Source of the DNA: Schauerella fraxinea
GTDB taxonomy: Bacteria; Pseudomonadota; Gammaproteobacteria; Burkholderiales; Burkholderiaceae_B
DNA: 64,000 bases
Assembly (NCBI GenBank): GCA_030849945.1
Contig: JAVDKK010000001.1
Location: 124,001-188,000 of the forward strand
Direction of reading: 5' to 3'
The notes under the pieces are model-generated. The model made no database searches. It saw nothing but the letters and a program-made list of their open reading frames with translations, and was not told the DNA's origin. Of the stretch, positions 49,274 to 58,557 are shown in pieces. Every line of letters begins with the position of its first letter. Within the stretch, counting starts at the first letter, position 1. The position numbers were made by a program, and so were the translations under genes.

Positions 49274-49482
49274 CGCGCGTTCCTCATCAGTGATCGTGAA
49301 TTATCCGCCTCGCGCGATGGCAGGCCGCAAATGCCGTCACGAGGGTTATGGTTACTTGCGCGTGCAGGCCCCGTCTGCCTAAAATCGATGCTGCAGACCC
49401 CCTGCTTACAGGATCTTTCGCCCATGCGCTTCTAAGCCCTTGCAAGTTTTCTCGCGTTATCGCTGCGCCTTCGCGCCGTGCA

Positions 49483-51210
49483 ATGACGTGTGCAACACCT
49501 TGTCTGGAGCTTCGCGCCTTGGCCGACCTCACCTCTCGAGCGGCAGCGCTCGTCATCGCTGCCCCTACCCCCCATTCCGACGATCGTTCGAATACGTTCG
49601 AGCCCTATGCCGCCGCGCTGCGGCATGTGACGCTGCGCGCGCCCGATGGCCGATTGTTGCTGGACGATCTCGACCTCCACCTAACTCCCGAACGCATAGG
49701 CTTGGTGGGCTGCAATGGCGCCGGCAAGAGCGTGCTGGCGCACGTGCTGATCGGCGCCGTCATGCCCGATACGGGTCAGATCGTCCGCACGGTACCCGTA
49801 GCGTACGTGCCGCAAGCCATTGCGCCCGCGCCGCACGCGACGATCGCCTCACTGGCCGGGTTGCGCGACGTGTTTGCCGCCCTGGACCGCATCGACCGCG
49901 GCATCGTGCATGCCGCCGATCACGATCTGCTGGAAGGCCGCTGGGACATGCCTGCGCAATGGGCGCGCAATGTGGCCGCCGCCGGCCTGCGACCACTCGA
50001 TCCCCATGCTGACGCGACCACATTGAGCGGCGGCGAATGCACGCGCGTGGCCTTGATCGGCGCGTTGCTGTCCGGCGCCGGCATGCTGATCCTCGACGAA
50101 CCCACCAATCATCTCGACGCGCCCGCACGTGATTGGCTGCGCCAGCAATTGGCGCGGTGGCAAGGCGCGGCACTCGTCATCAGCCACGACCGGGAACTGC
50201 TTGACGGCATGGATCGCATCGTTGAGTTATCGCCGGCGGGATTGCGCAGTTACGGCGGCAACTACAGCGTGTATCGCGACGCACGCGAACGCGAAGACGC
50301 AGCCGCGCACGCTGCCTTGGCGCATGCGCGCAACGCTCGCCGCGTGGCAGATCGCACGCGTCAGAAACAGCACGATGCGCAGTTGAAGCGCCAGACACAC
50401 AATGCAAAGGCCGCTCAGACCGCCAATCTGCCCGGCATACTCCTGGGGCGTCGGAAAGACAATGCACAAGCCCACGCCGGCCGCGAACACGCGCGCGAGA
50501 CAGCGGCGCGGGCCAGCTTGAACGACGCCGTGCAAACAGCGGCAGCCAATGTGCGCCCCGCGGGCGAGGTGGCGTTGATGCTGCCCGACACGGCGGTGCC
50601 AGCGGGACGCCGCGTGGCCGAACTGATCGATGCCGTACCGCCCTACCCCGACGGCGCACCTGCCATTTCGGCGATGCTGATCGGGCCCATGCGCATCGGC
50701 GTCACCGGCCCGAACGGCAGCGGCAAGACCACACTCTTGCGTCTGCTGGACGGCACCCTTGCACCCCGCGCCGGGCGCTGCGACGCCTTCGTGCCGACTG
50801 CCACACTCGACCAGCATGCGCATGCATTGCTTGCGCCTGAACGTTCGGTGCTTGAGCAATTGGCGTACTGGGCGTGTCCGTTGCCCGACGGCGTGCTGCG
50901 CAGTCATCTTGCCTTGCTCGGATTGACGGCCGGGCACGTCACGCGCCCCGCCGCTTCATTGAGTGGCGGCGAGCGCTTGAAAGCGGCCCTGGCATGCGCC
51001 CTGTGGCGCAAGCACCCTGCGCAATTGCTGCTGTTGGATGAACCGACCAATCATCTCGATCTGGCATCGGTGCAAGCCTTCGAGTCGGCGCTGGCGCAGT
51101 ATGCCGGCGCGATGGTGGTGGTATCGCACGATCGGCGTTTTCTGAACGCGCTCAACCTTACGCATGTGTTGGAAGCGACCCCTGAAGGCTGGTTCATGCG
51201 AACCGTTTGA
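49483..51210 (+). CDS. ABC-F family ATPase
   Basis: A 575-residue soluble protein with two ABC domains and no membrane segments. Domain 1: GCNGAGKS, LSGGE and LILDEPTNHLD. Domain 2: GPNGSGKTT, LSGGE and LLLLDEPTNHLD. Between them is a helical, Ala/Arg/His-rich linker. ABC-F proteins bind the ribosome and some relieve stalling or antibiotic block. The ATG at 49483 is a guess: the frame is open to 49348 and the first 60 residues are not conserved family sequence, so translation may begin later. The shape is closest to the Uup/YheS-like group. Confidence 0.85.
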   Translation: MTCATPCLELRALADLTSRAAALVIAAPTPHSDDRSNTFEPYAAALRHVTLRAPDGRLLLDDLDLHLTPERIGLVGCNGAGKSVLAHVLIGAVMPDTGQIVRTVPVAYVPQAIAPAPHATIASLAGLRDVFAALDRIDRGIVHAADHDLLEGRWDMPAQWARNVAAAGLRPLDPHADATTLSGGECTRVALIGALLSGAGMLILDEPTNHLDAPARDWLRQQLARWQGAALVISHDRELLDGMDRIVELSPAGLRSYGGNYSVYRDAREREDAAAHAALAHARNARRVADRTRQKQHDAQLKRQTHNAKAAQTANLPGILLGRRKDNAQAHAGREHARETAARASLNDAVQTAAANVRPAGEVALMLPDTAVPAGRRVAELIDAVPPYPDGAPAISAMLIGPMRIGVTGPNGSGKTTLLRLLDGTLAPRAGRCDAFVPTATLDQHAHALLAPERSVLEQLAYWACPLPDGVLRSHLALLGLTAGHVTRPAASLSGGERLKAALACALWRKHPAQLLLLDEPTNHLDLASVQAFESALAQYAGAMVVVSHDRRFLNALNLTHVLEATPEGWFMRTV

Positions 51211-51212
51211 AC

Positions 51213-51599
51213 TCAGCGATGATGCAGCATGCGCAGCGCCCGCGCGTCCTGTTCGCGCTGGATGGCGATCTGGTTCGTAAGCCAGGGCGGTGCACCCACG
51301 TCACGCAGCGTATCGCTATCCAGATGCTTCAATTCGGTCATGGCCTCCGACCAGTCGCCATAAGGCCGCGGCGAGAATACCGCGACGATTTGCCGCCATA
51401 GCCGGACGATCGCATTTGGCTTGCGCGCCGTGGGAGGGGTCGGAGCGGCCAAGCGAGCGGCCGAACGAATGGGCGCCGGCGGTGCGCTGGATAGGGCCGA
51501 AGCCTGGCGCGCACGTGCCGCGCCAGGCGCTGCGGCGGGATGATTCGCCTCGGCGATCGGGCCGCTGCACGCGGCGGCATTTGCTGGGATCAGGGCCAT
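51213..51599 (-). CDS. DUF1127 (YjiS-like) domain protein
   Basis: A 128-residue protein. The first 65 residues are low-complexity Ala/Pro and probably disordered. The C-terminal part carries the DUF1127 pattern: RLWRQIVAVF, then MTELKHLDSDTLRDVGAPPW. DUF1127 proteins are small, basic, often stress- or virulence-linked, and some bind RNA; here the N-terminal extension is unusual. GAGGAG lies before the ATG at 51599. The gene is divergent from a GcvA-like LysR gene, a pairing common in this group. It ends two bases after the stop of the ABC-F gene on the opposite strand. Confidence 0.72.
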   Translation of the reverse strand: MALIPANAAACSGPIAEANHPAAAPGAARARQASALSSAPPAPIRSAARLAAPTPPTARKPNAIVRLWRQIVAVFSPRPYGDWSEAMTELKHLDSDTLRDVGAPPWLTNQIAIQREQDARALRMLHHR

Positions 51600-51718
51600 G
51601 ATTGTTCTCCTCAATGAACCATCCGGTAAGCGTAAGCGCCCATTCGCCTAGAGAAAACCGCATTGTTCTACCCGATCTGGTCGGCTATGCTTACCAGACC
51701 CCATCCCTGCTTGCCACC

Positions 51719-52648
51719 ATGTCCCGGTTGCCCCTCGCCACCCTGCCCGCCTTCCGCGCCGTCGCCGAACTCGAAAACCTGCGCGCGGCGGCCGATCGTC
51801 TGCACCTCACCCACAGCGCCGTCAGCCAGCAGATTCGCGTGCTGGAAACGCAGTTGGGTTTTGCCGTTTTCGATCGCGGCGGGCGGCGGATCAAGCTCAA
51901 CGCGGCAGGCCGGGTGTTGTTGCACAGCGTGCAAAGCGCCTTGACCCAACTGGACGATGGCGTACATGCCGCCGCCCAAGCCGCCTGCGGCCTGGAGCAG
52001 CGCCTGCGCGTGTCGGTGTTGCCATCGTTCGCGCAACGCTGGCTGCTGCCGCGCATGCACCGGTGGCGCGATCGGCACCCCCAACTCGCGTTGGAGATCG
52101 ACGCCTCGCAACAGCCCGTCGACCTGCAGCGCGAGGGGTTTCACGTTGCATTGCGCCAAGGCGCCGGACCCTGGGCCAATCTGATGTCGGAGCGGCTGTT
52201 CGAAGGGTCGATGCCGCTGATCGTCGTCGGCTGCGCAATCGATGCGCGGCGCCTGTTGGGCGAGCCCGCTGAAGCGCTGCTGGGCGAACCGTTGCTGGGC
52301 GACGCTGAGGTCTGGCGCGCCTGGTTTGCCGCGGCCGGCGTACGCGCCAACGTCACGCCGGTTGCGGTGTTCAACGACAACGGCATGATGCTGCAAGCGG
52401 CAGAACAAGGATTGGGTCTTGCCTTGACGCGCGAAGTGCTGGCCGCCGATGCCTTGCACGCGGGTCGCCTGTTAAGGCTGTCGCCCGTGTCGGTGGAATA
52501 TGACGTGGGTCACACGTACCACTTCGTCTATCCGCCCAACCTGCAATCGTGGCCGCCGTTGATCGCGTTTCGCACGTGGATACGAGACGAGCTGGCGTTA
52601 TCGCAACAACGTCTGGAAGACAACACGCCGGCCGTCACGCCCCGTTGA
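51719..52648 (+). CDS. LysR family regulator, GcvA-like
   Basis: A 309-residue LysR-type regulator. The ATG at 51719 gives the classic start LPLATLPAFRAVAELENLRA with the HTH AAADRLHLTHSAVSQQIRVLE (residues 22-42). The effector domain has LRVSVLPSFAQRWLLPRM and FDNxG-like FNDNGMMLQAAEQGLGLAL, as in GcvA and AmpR relatives. It is divergent from the DUF1127 gene and probably represses or activates it. The last 14 bases overlap the end of the next LysR gene on the other strand. Confidence 0.9.
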   Translation: MSRLPLATLPAFRAVAELENLRAAADRLHLTHSAVSQQIRVLETQLGFAVFDRGGRRIKLNAAGRVLLHSVQSALTQLDDGVHAAAQAACGLEQRLRVSVLPSFAQRWLLPRMHRWRDRHPQLALEIDASQQPVDLQREGFHVALRQGAGPWANLMSERLFEGSMPLIVVGCAIDARRLLGEPAEALLGEPLLGDAEVWRAWFAAAGVRANVTPVAVFNDNGMMLQAAEQGLGLALTREVLAADALHAGRLLRLSPVSVEYDVGHTYHFVYPPNLQSWPPLIAFRTWIRDELALSQQRLEDNTPAVTPR

Positions 52649-53549
52649 ATACCGGCATCTGCGTCTCGATCCGCCGCAGCAGTTCATCGGCCGCGCGCGA
52701 CAGCGGCCGGCCCAGCCGCACCATCAGCCGGCACTCGGGCTCGCGCGCCGCCTTGTGATCCAACGGAATCAACGCCAGATCGCCATCGGCGATTTCGCGT
52801 GTCACGCCGATATTCGTCATCAACGCCACGCCCGCGCCACTCATCACGTATTGCCTCACCACCGCCAGTGAATTCGTCGTCAATGCGGGTGAAAGGTGAA
52901 TCTTTTCGGCGAACTCGATCACATCCGCGATCCGGCGCAGGCCATACGGCGCCGTCATCAGCGCCAGCGGATATTTCAGCGCCTGATCGAGCGTCACCGC
53001 ACCCTTGTTGCGGGTGAGCGGATGGCCGCGCCCCACCAGCACATCCACGGGCAATCCGCGCCGCACACGGCACCGGATCTCGGGATGCGTGGGCGGATTG
53101 AATGCGATGCCGATATGCGCACGATCGGTGCGCACGGCCTCGACCACCTCGTTCACAGATTCCACATTGATGCCGATCTTGATACTGGGATGCTCCAGGC
53201 AGAACGGCCCTACCACGTGCTGCATCAACGTATCGATGACGCCCTCGCTGATGGCCATGTTCACGTGGCCGCGTTGCATGCCGCGCAGTTCCTGCAACCG
53301 GTCGGCCAAGTGCTCATGTTGCGCGCGGTAGCCGCGCAAAAAGTCTTCCAGCATTTCGGCGGCTTCGGTGGGCACCAGCCCGCGCGCCCGGCGCTCGAAG
53401 AGCGGCAAGCCCACTTCCTTTTCCAGCAGTTGAATCTGCCGGCTGATCACTGAAGGCGCCGTGTTGAGCACGTCGGCCGCGCCGCGAATCGAGCCGCAGG
53501 CGATCACCTCATGGAAATACCGCAACCGGGTTTGACTGATGTCCTGCAT
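52635..53549 (-). CDS. LysR family regulator next to MFS and M81 genes
   Basis: A 304-residue LysR-type regulator. The HTH is GSIRGAADVLNTAPSVISRQIQLLE (residues 19-43). The effector domain begins GHVNMAISEGVIDTLMQ. The regulator is of the CynR/CysB-like group that has a longer dimerisation helix. It is divergent from the MFS transporter and the M81 enzyme and probably controls them. The 3' end overlaps the GcvA-like gene by 14 bases. Confidence 0.92.
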   Translation of the reverse strand: MQDISQTRLRYFHEVIACGSIRGAADVLNTAPSVISRQIQLLEKEVGLPLFERRARGLVPTEAAEMLEDFLRGYRAQHEHLADRLQELRGMQRGHVNMAISEGVIDTLMQHVVGPFCLEHPSIKIGINVESVNEVVEAVRTDRAHIGIAFNPPTHPEIRCRVRRGLPVDVLVGRGHPLTRNKGAVTLDQALKYPLALMTAPYGLRRIADVIEFAEKIHLSPALTTNSLAVVRQYVMSGAGVALMTNIGVTREIADGDLALIPLDHKAAREPECRLMVRLGRPLSRAADELLRRIETQMPVFNGA

Positions 53550-53685
53550 GCGTACCGCGCCTTAACGTGAGTGTTGCCCTGAAGGCAACGATAAGTGATT
53601 GCCGTGGTCATTGTCTATAACAGCGATCTTGCCCACCATGCGCCATTCGCCTCGTCAAAATCACATCAGTAAAAAGGGACAACCG

Positions 53686-54990
53686 ATGGCCTCCACCCCC
53701 GCCGCGCTGCATGCAGATCAGCCTGCGTCCGACGCCGAGACGCGCGCGCTCTATCGCAAGATCGGCTGGCGTCTGCTGCCCTTTCTGCTGCTTTGCTACA
53801 CCTTTGCGTATCTCGATCGCGTCAATATCGGCTTCGCCAAACTGCAGATGCAGGCCGACGTCGGCATCAGCGACGCCGTGTACGGGCTGGGCGCCGGCAT
53901 CTTCTTTCTGGGCTACGTGATGTTTGAAGTGCCCAGCAATCTGTTGCTGGTGAAGATCGGTGCGCGCAAGACGATCAGCCGCATCATGGTGCTGTGGGGT
54001 GCGACCTCCGCCTCGATGCTGTTCGTGCAAGGGGAATACAGCTTCTATGCGCTGCGCTTTCTGCTCGGAATCTTCGAGGCGGGCTTTGCACCCGGCATGA
54101 TCTTCTATCTCACCTACTGGTACACGCAAAAGCGCATGGCCGGCGTGATGGCGGTGGTGATGTGTGCTGGCCCTATCGGCGGCATGTTCGGCGGGCCGGC
54201 ATCTGCGTGGATCATGACGCGCTTCAGTGGCGCCCACGGGCTGGATGGCTGGCAGTGGATGTTCCTGATCGAGGGCCTGCCCTGCGTGGTGCTGGGCGCG
54301 ATCGCCTTCTTCTACATGGTCGACAAACCGCAGGATGCCAAGTGGCTGTCGACGCGCGAAAAGACGCTGCTGGAACGCGACATCGGCGCGCGCAGTGGGT
54401 CGCACGTCAAGCATGCGTTTCGCGACGTGCTCAAGGATCGTGGCGTGTATGCGTTGGCCGCCACGTATTTCTGTTTGATCTGCGGGATCTATGCGGTGAG
54501 CTTCTGGTTGCCCACGCTGCTGCAAGCCACCGGCATCAAGGACACGATGCAGATTGGTCTCTACTCCGCGCCGCCCTATATGGCTGCGATCGTGGTGATG
54601 GTGTTGCTGGCACGCAGTTCGGACCGCATGCGCGAACGCCGCTGGCACGTGGCGTTGCCGGCCATCGCCGGCGGCGCATCCCTCTGTCTGGCCACGGCGT
54701 TTCCGCAGCATTTCGTATTCTCGATGATCGCCATCGCGGTCGCCACCGCGCTGATGTGGGGCGCCTACACCGTGTTCTGGGCCGTGCCGTCGCAGTATCT
54801 GAAAGGCGAAGCGGCCGCCGGCGGGATTGCGTTGATCAACAGCATCGGCCTGCTCGGCGGCTTTCTCAGCCCCTCGTTGATCGGCTGGATCAAGCAGAGC
54901 ACGGGATCGCTGAACGCCGGCCTGTATTTCATCGCCGCCCTGCTCGTGGTCGGCGCTATTCCGATTATCCTCACCAAACACGCCCGCTAA
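53686..54990 (+). CDS. MFS transporter, anion:cation symporter (ACS) family
   Basis: A 434-residue membrane protein with twelve helices. The family signature is clear: KIGWRLLPFLLLCYTFAYLD, RVNIGFAKLQM, GAGIFFLGYVMFEVPSNLLL and RFLLGIFEAGFAPGMIFYLT. Relatives carry organic anions such as glucarate, tartrate or phthalate. AAAAAGGGAC lies before the ATG at 53686. It is followed after 19 bases by an M81 enzyme and is divergent from a LysR regulator, suggesting an inducible uptake-and-degradation unit. Confidence 0.92.
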   Translation: MASTPAALHADQPASDAETRALYRKIGWRLLPFLLLCYTFAYLDRVNIGFAKLQMQADVGISDAVYGLGAGIFFLGYVMFEVPSNLLLVKIGARKTISRIMVLWGATSASMLFVQGEYSFYALRFLLGIFEAGFAPGMIFYLTYWYTQKRMAGVMAVVMCAGPIGGMFGGPASAWIMTRFSGAHGLDGWQWMFLIEGLPCVVLGAIAFFYMVDKPQDAKWLSTREKTLLERDIGARSGSHVKHAFRDVLKDRGVYALAATYFCLICGIYAVSFWLPTLLQATGIKDTMQIGLYSAPPYMAAIVVMVLLARSSDRMRERRWHVALPAIAGGASLCLATAFPQHFVFSMIAIAVATALMWGAYTVFWAVPSQYLKGEAAAGGIALINSIGLLGGFLSPSLIGWIKQSTGSLNAGLYFIAALLVVGAIPIILTKHAR

Positions 54991-55009
54991 CGAAGTTCAC
55001 GGAGTCGAT

Positions 55010-56518
55010 ATGCATATTCTCGTTGCTGGCTTTCAGCATGAAACCAATACCTTTGCGCCATCGCAGGCCGATTACAAAAACTTCGTCAACGGCGAAGGCA
55101 TGCCGGCCCTGGCACGCGGCGCCGACGTGATGCCGCTGGCCGATACCAACATCCCGGCCGGCGGCTTCATCAAGGCTGCCGTGGCGGCCGGCCACACGAT
55201 CGAGCCCGTGATCTGGGCGGCGGCCAGCCCAGCCGCGCACGTTACGCGCAATGCCTATGAGCGCATCGCCGGCGAGATCGTCGCGGCCGTCAAAGAGAAA
55301 ACGTACGACGCAATCTATCTGGATCTGCATGGCGCCATGGTCACGGTGGATGCCGACGACGGCGAAGGCGAATTGCTCAAGCGCGTGCGCGCCGCGATCG
55401 GCCGTGACATCCCCGTGGTGGTGAGTCTGGATCTGCACTCGAACACCACCGCCGGCATGGTCAATGACGCCACCGCAATGGTCGCGTACCGCACCTATCC
55501 CCATGTGGACATGGCCGAAACCGGCCGGCTCGCATTCGTTCTGCTGGAAGATATCGTGGCCGCCGTCGCACCCCTGCACACGCATGTGCGCCGTCTGCCA
55601 TTTCTCATTCCCATCAACGGCATGTGTACATTGCTCGAGCCGGCGCAAGGCATCTACGCGCAGCTCGAACAGCTGGAGCAACGCGCCGGCATCGTGTCAC
55701 TATCGTTTACGCCGGGCTTTCCGGCCGCCGATTTTGACGAGTGCGGCCCGGTGGTGTGGGGCCATGGCACGGACGCCGCCGCCGTCAACGCTGCCGTCGA
55801 CGAGCTCTATGACGCCGTAGCGGCTGCCGAGCCGCAATGGGCGGTGGAGTTTCTGGAGCCCGCCGAAGCGGTGTGCCAGGCCCAGCAGATCGCTGCCGGC
55901 GCATCGCGCCCGGTGGTGATTGCCGATACGCAAGATAATCCCGGCGCGGGCGGCGACTCGAATACCACCGGCATGCTGCGCGCGCTGGTCGACGCCGATG
56001 CCCAGGGTGCGGCGATCGGCCTCATTTGCGATCCGCTGGCGGTCGATCAGGCCACCGCCGCGGGCGTCGGCCAAACACTGACGCTGACGCTGGGCGGTCA
56101 ATCGGGCGTGCCCGGCGACTCGCCCTTTACCGGCACGTTCAAGGTTGAAACGCTGGGCGACGGCAAAACCCGTTTCGACGGCCCGATGATGCACGGCGTG
56201 CAGGTCAACGTGGGTCCCGTGGCGGGCTTGAGCATTGGCGGCGTACGCGTGGTGGTGAGCTCGGGCAAGTCGCAGATGCTGGATCGCAATCTGTTTCGCA
56301 TCGGCGGCGTCGATCCCGACACCATGCAGATTCTGGTCGTGAAAAGCTCGGTGCATTTTCGGGCCGACTTCCAACCCATTGCCGAAAAGGTTTTGGTCGC
56401 CAAGGCGCCCGGCCCCATGAAGGCAGATTCGGCCGACCTCCCGTGGCAACGATTGGCGGCTGGTATCCGCATCCGTCCCTTGGGCGCGCCGTTTGCGCCA
56501 TCGGGCGACTTGCGGTGA
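55010..56518 (+). CDS. M81 family metallopeptidase (MlrC-like), copy 2
   Basis: A 502-residue enzyme, the same length as copy 1 at 6996-8504 and clearly homologous over its whole length. The motifs are AGFQHETNTFAPS, YLDLHGAM, SLDLHSNTT, YRTYPHVDMAETG and DTQDNPGAGGDSNTTGML. GGAG precedes the ATG. It is paired with an MFS anion transporter instead of an ABC peptide transporter, so the two copies probably act on different imported compounds. Reaction unknown; the family is named for microcystin degradation but is far wider. Confidence 0.9.
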   Translation: MHILVAGFQHETNTFAPSQADYKNFVNGEGMPALARGADVMPLADTNIPAGGFIKAAVAAGHTIEPVIWAAASPAAHVTRNAYERIAGEIVAAVKEKTYDAIYLDLHGAMVTVDADDGEGELLKRVRAAIGRDIPVVVSLDLHSNTTAGMVNDATAMVAYRTYPHVDMAETGRLAFVLLEDIVAAVAPLHTHVRRLPFLIPINGMCTLLEPAQGIYAQLEQLEQRAGIVSLSFTPGFPAADFDECGPVVWGHGTDAAAVNAAVDELYDAVAAAEPQWAVEFLEPAEAVCQAQQIAAGASRPVVIADTQDNPGAGGDSNTTGMLRALVDADAQGAAIGLICDPLAVDQATAAGVGQTLTLTLGGQSGVPGDSPFTGTFKVETLGDGKTRFDGPMMHGVQVNVGPVAGLSIGGVRVVVSSGKSQMLDRNLFRIGGVDPDTMQILVVKSSVHFRADFQPIAEKVLVAKAPGPMKADSADLPWQRLAAGIRIRPLGAPFAPSGDLR

Positions 56519-56591
56519 TTCCCGCCCCGTCCTAAGCTGGCGCTGTCCGTTCCGAGACACGTGCGGACGGCGACCTACAGGACACGATGCC

Positions 56592-57443
56592 ATGCGTTTG
56601 GACGACTCAAGAGAAAGCAGCAATGTCGAAGACCGCCGCGGCAGCGGTCCGCGCATCGGGCGCGGCGGCAGCATCGGCATTGGCGGCATCGTGCTGGCGC
56701 TGGTCGCCATGTACTTTGGCGTGGACCCTTCCGTGGTGCTCAACATGGCCGAAGGGCCGCAAACGCAGCAGCAGGAATCGCGGCCCATCCCGGCCAACGA
56801 TCCCCAGGCGCAATTCGTCGCCCGGGTGCTGGGCGAGACCGAAGACACGTGGCGTGCCGTCTTCAAAGAACAAACCAATGGCAGCTACCGCGATCCCGGG
56901 CTGGTGCTATTCACCGGCGCCACGCCCACGGCGTGCGGCACCGGCCAGTCTGCAATGGGTCCGTTCTATTGCCCCGCCGATCAAAAGGTGTACATCGATC
57001 TGAGCTTCTTCAGCGAGCTGCAGAAAAAACTCAACGCGCCGGGCGACTTTGCCCAAGCGTATGTGATCGCCCATGAAGTGGGCCACCACGTGCAAACACT
57101 GCTCGGCACCTCGGCCAAGGTCGATCAACAGCGCCGTCAGGTGTCGCAGCAACAAGCCAACCAATTGTCGGTTCGCATGGAACTTCAGGCGGATTGCTAT
57201 GCCGGCATCTGGGCCAACAAGGCCCAGGCGGCGCGCAAGATTCTGGATGACGGTGACATTGCCGAAGGCATGAACGCCGCCAGCGCTGTAGGCGACGATA
57301 CCCTGCAACGCCGCAGCCAGGGCCGCGTGGTGCCGGATGCCTTCACGCATGGATCGTCCGCGCAACGCGTGGCGTGGTTCAAGCGCGGCTGGGAATCCGG
57401 CCAGATGCGCAATTGCGATACGTTCGCCGCCAACGCGATGTAA
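56592..57443 (+). CDS. Neutral zinc metallopeptidase, YpfJ-like
   Basis: A 283-residue membrane-anchored protein. After a hydrophilic start (MRLDDSRESSNVEDRRGSG) a Gly-rich segment and one membrane helix (IGIGGIVLALVAMYFGV) precede the catalytic domain. The zinc motif is AHEVGHHVQ, with the third ligand probably in RMELQADCYAG. The end, RVAWFKRGWESGQMRNCDTF, is typical. The family (YpfJ) has the HExxH motif but no well-proven substrate. The ATG at 56592 is preferred for the family start DDSRESSNVEDRRG. Confidence 0.9.
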   Translation: MRLDDSRESSNVEDRRGSGPRIGRGGSIGIGGIVLALVAMYFGVDPSVVLNMAEGPQTQQQESRPIPANDPQAQFVARVLGETEDTWRAVFKEQTNGSYRDPGLVLFTGATPTACGTGQSAMGPFYCPADQKVYIDLSFFSELQKKLNAPGDFAQAYVIAHEVGHHVQTLLGTSAKVDQQRRQVSQQQANQLSVRMELQADCYAGIWANKAQAARKILDDGDIAEGMNAASAVGDDTLQRRSQGRVVPDAFTHGSSAQRVAWFKRGWESGQMRNCDTFAANAM

Positions 57444-57518
57444 TCCCCAATCACGCTTGAGGTTGGTCCGGACGCGCAGCCCCGACTCGCACCGGGGCCA
57501 CGGCCTGCTGCCTTCGCA

Positions 57519-58232
57519 CTAGGCGGCCTGCGTTGCGTCGCGCGCAGCCGCCTGATCGGCAGGCTGGCGCTCAGCCAGGCCACGCCGATAATCGGCCAGT
57601 TCAGCCACCGTCAACGCCACCAGCCCATGCACGGCCGCATAGCGTGCGATCGCGTCGCCGCGCATCATCGTGCCGTCGGGATTCATCATCTCGCACAACA
57701 CGGCGGCCGGCCGCAAGCCCGCCAGAACAGCCAGATCGACTGATCCTTCGGTGTGCCCGCGGCGCGCCAGCACACCCTCAGGCTGCGCCCGCAACGGAAA
57801 CACATGCCCCGGGCTGACGATGCTGCCCAACGGCGCCGCGCGATCGAGCGCCGTGCGGATCGTGGTGGTGCGATCCAGGGCCGACACGCCCGTGGTCACA
57901 CCGGCGCGCGCCTCGATCGAGACGGTGAATGCCGTGCCGTGGCGGCTTTCGTTATTGGGCACCATCGGCCGCAATTGCAGCCGCTCAAGATCTTCATCGC
58001 CCAGGCACAGGCACACGATGCCGCTGCAATCGCGGATCAACTGGGCCATCACGGGAACGGTGATTTTTTCGGCGGCCACAATGAGGTCGGCTTCGTCTTC
58101 ACGATCGAAGTCGTCCATCAAGATCACGGGGCGGCCGATGCGCAAGTGTTGCAGGGCACGCGCCAACCGCATCTCAAACGGCTGAGCAGCGATGGTGGCG
58201 TGTAGCGGAGGGGTAGCGGTAAAACTGGACAT
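57519..58232 (-). CDS. ribB: 3,4-dihydroxy-2-butanone 4-phosphate synthase (RibB)
   Basis: A 237-residue enzyme that converts ribulose 5-phosphate to the four-carbon unit of riboflavin. The active-site loop LMDDFDREDEADLIVAA (acidic, Mg-binding) is complete, followed by MAQLIRDCSGIVCLCL, the RHGTAFTVSIEA segment and RRGHTEGSVDLAVLAGL. No GTP cyclohydrolase II domain is fused. The ATG at 58232 is chosen from the family start. An FMN riboswitch and terminator lie in the leader, so it should be shut off when FMN is ample. Confidence 0.94.
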   Translation of the reverse strand: MSSFTATPPLHATIAAQPFEMRLARALQHLRIGRPVILMDDFDREDEADLIVAAEKITVPVMAQLIRDCSGIVCLCLGDEDLERLQLRPMVPNNESRHGTAFTVSIEARAGVTTGVSALDRTTTIRTALDRAAPLGSIVSPGHVFPLRAQPEGVLARRGHTEGSVDLAVLAGLRPAAVLCEMMNPDGTMMRGDAIARYAAVHGLVALTVAELADYRRGLAERQPADQAAARDATQAA

Positions 58233-58300
58233 TGAAACGCTCTCGCAAAAGTCAGTGGCGAAAAACGTTTCAGGGCTGCGTGACTGGCCGCGCCCATAGG

Positions 58301-58327
58301 AAAAGATGCCGGGCAAATACCGGCATC
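58301..58327 (-). terminator. Riboswitch-controlled terminator upstream of ribB
   Basis: Minus strand: GATGCCGGTATTTG and CCCGGCATC form a 9-bp stem, followed by TTTTCC. It lies between the FMN aptamer and ribB, in the right place for FMN-dependent premature termination. Confidence 0.85.
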
Positions 58328-58348
58328 CGCACCTGTGGCGCAAGGCTC

Positions 58349-58490
58349 ATCTTCTCTCATCCGGACTATACCGTCGGCTCTGGTATCTCACCAGATCTGC
58401 TGACCCCGCACTCGTGCAAGTGCGGGCGCTCGCGGGCTTTGCCCCTGGGGGCTTACCGCCGGTGGGGAATCTCACCCCGCCCTGAAGACG
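58349..58490 (-). promoter_or_regulatory. FMN riboswitch (RFN element)
   Basis: All the conserved blocks are readable on the minus strand: TTCAGGGCGGGGTGAGATTC, CCCACCGGCGGTAA, GCCCGCGAGCG, GGTCAGCAGATCTGGTG and GCCGACGGTATAGTCCGGAT ending in GAGAGAAGA. It binds FMN and is followed 20 bases later by a terminator and then ribB. Confidence 0.96.
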
Positions 58491-58557
58491 CATAACGAGC
58501 CGAAGGATTCGGCCCATATCGAGGTTAGATCGAAAGACGGCGGGGCGTCAAACCGGG

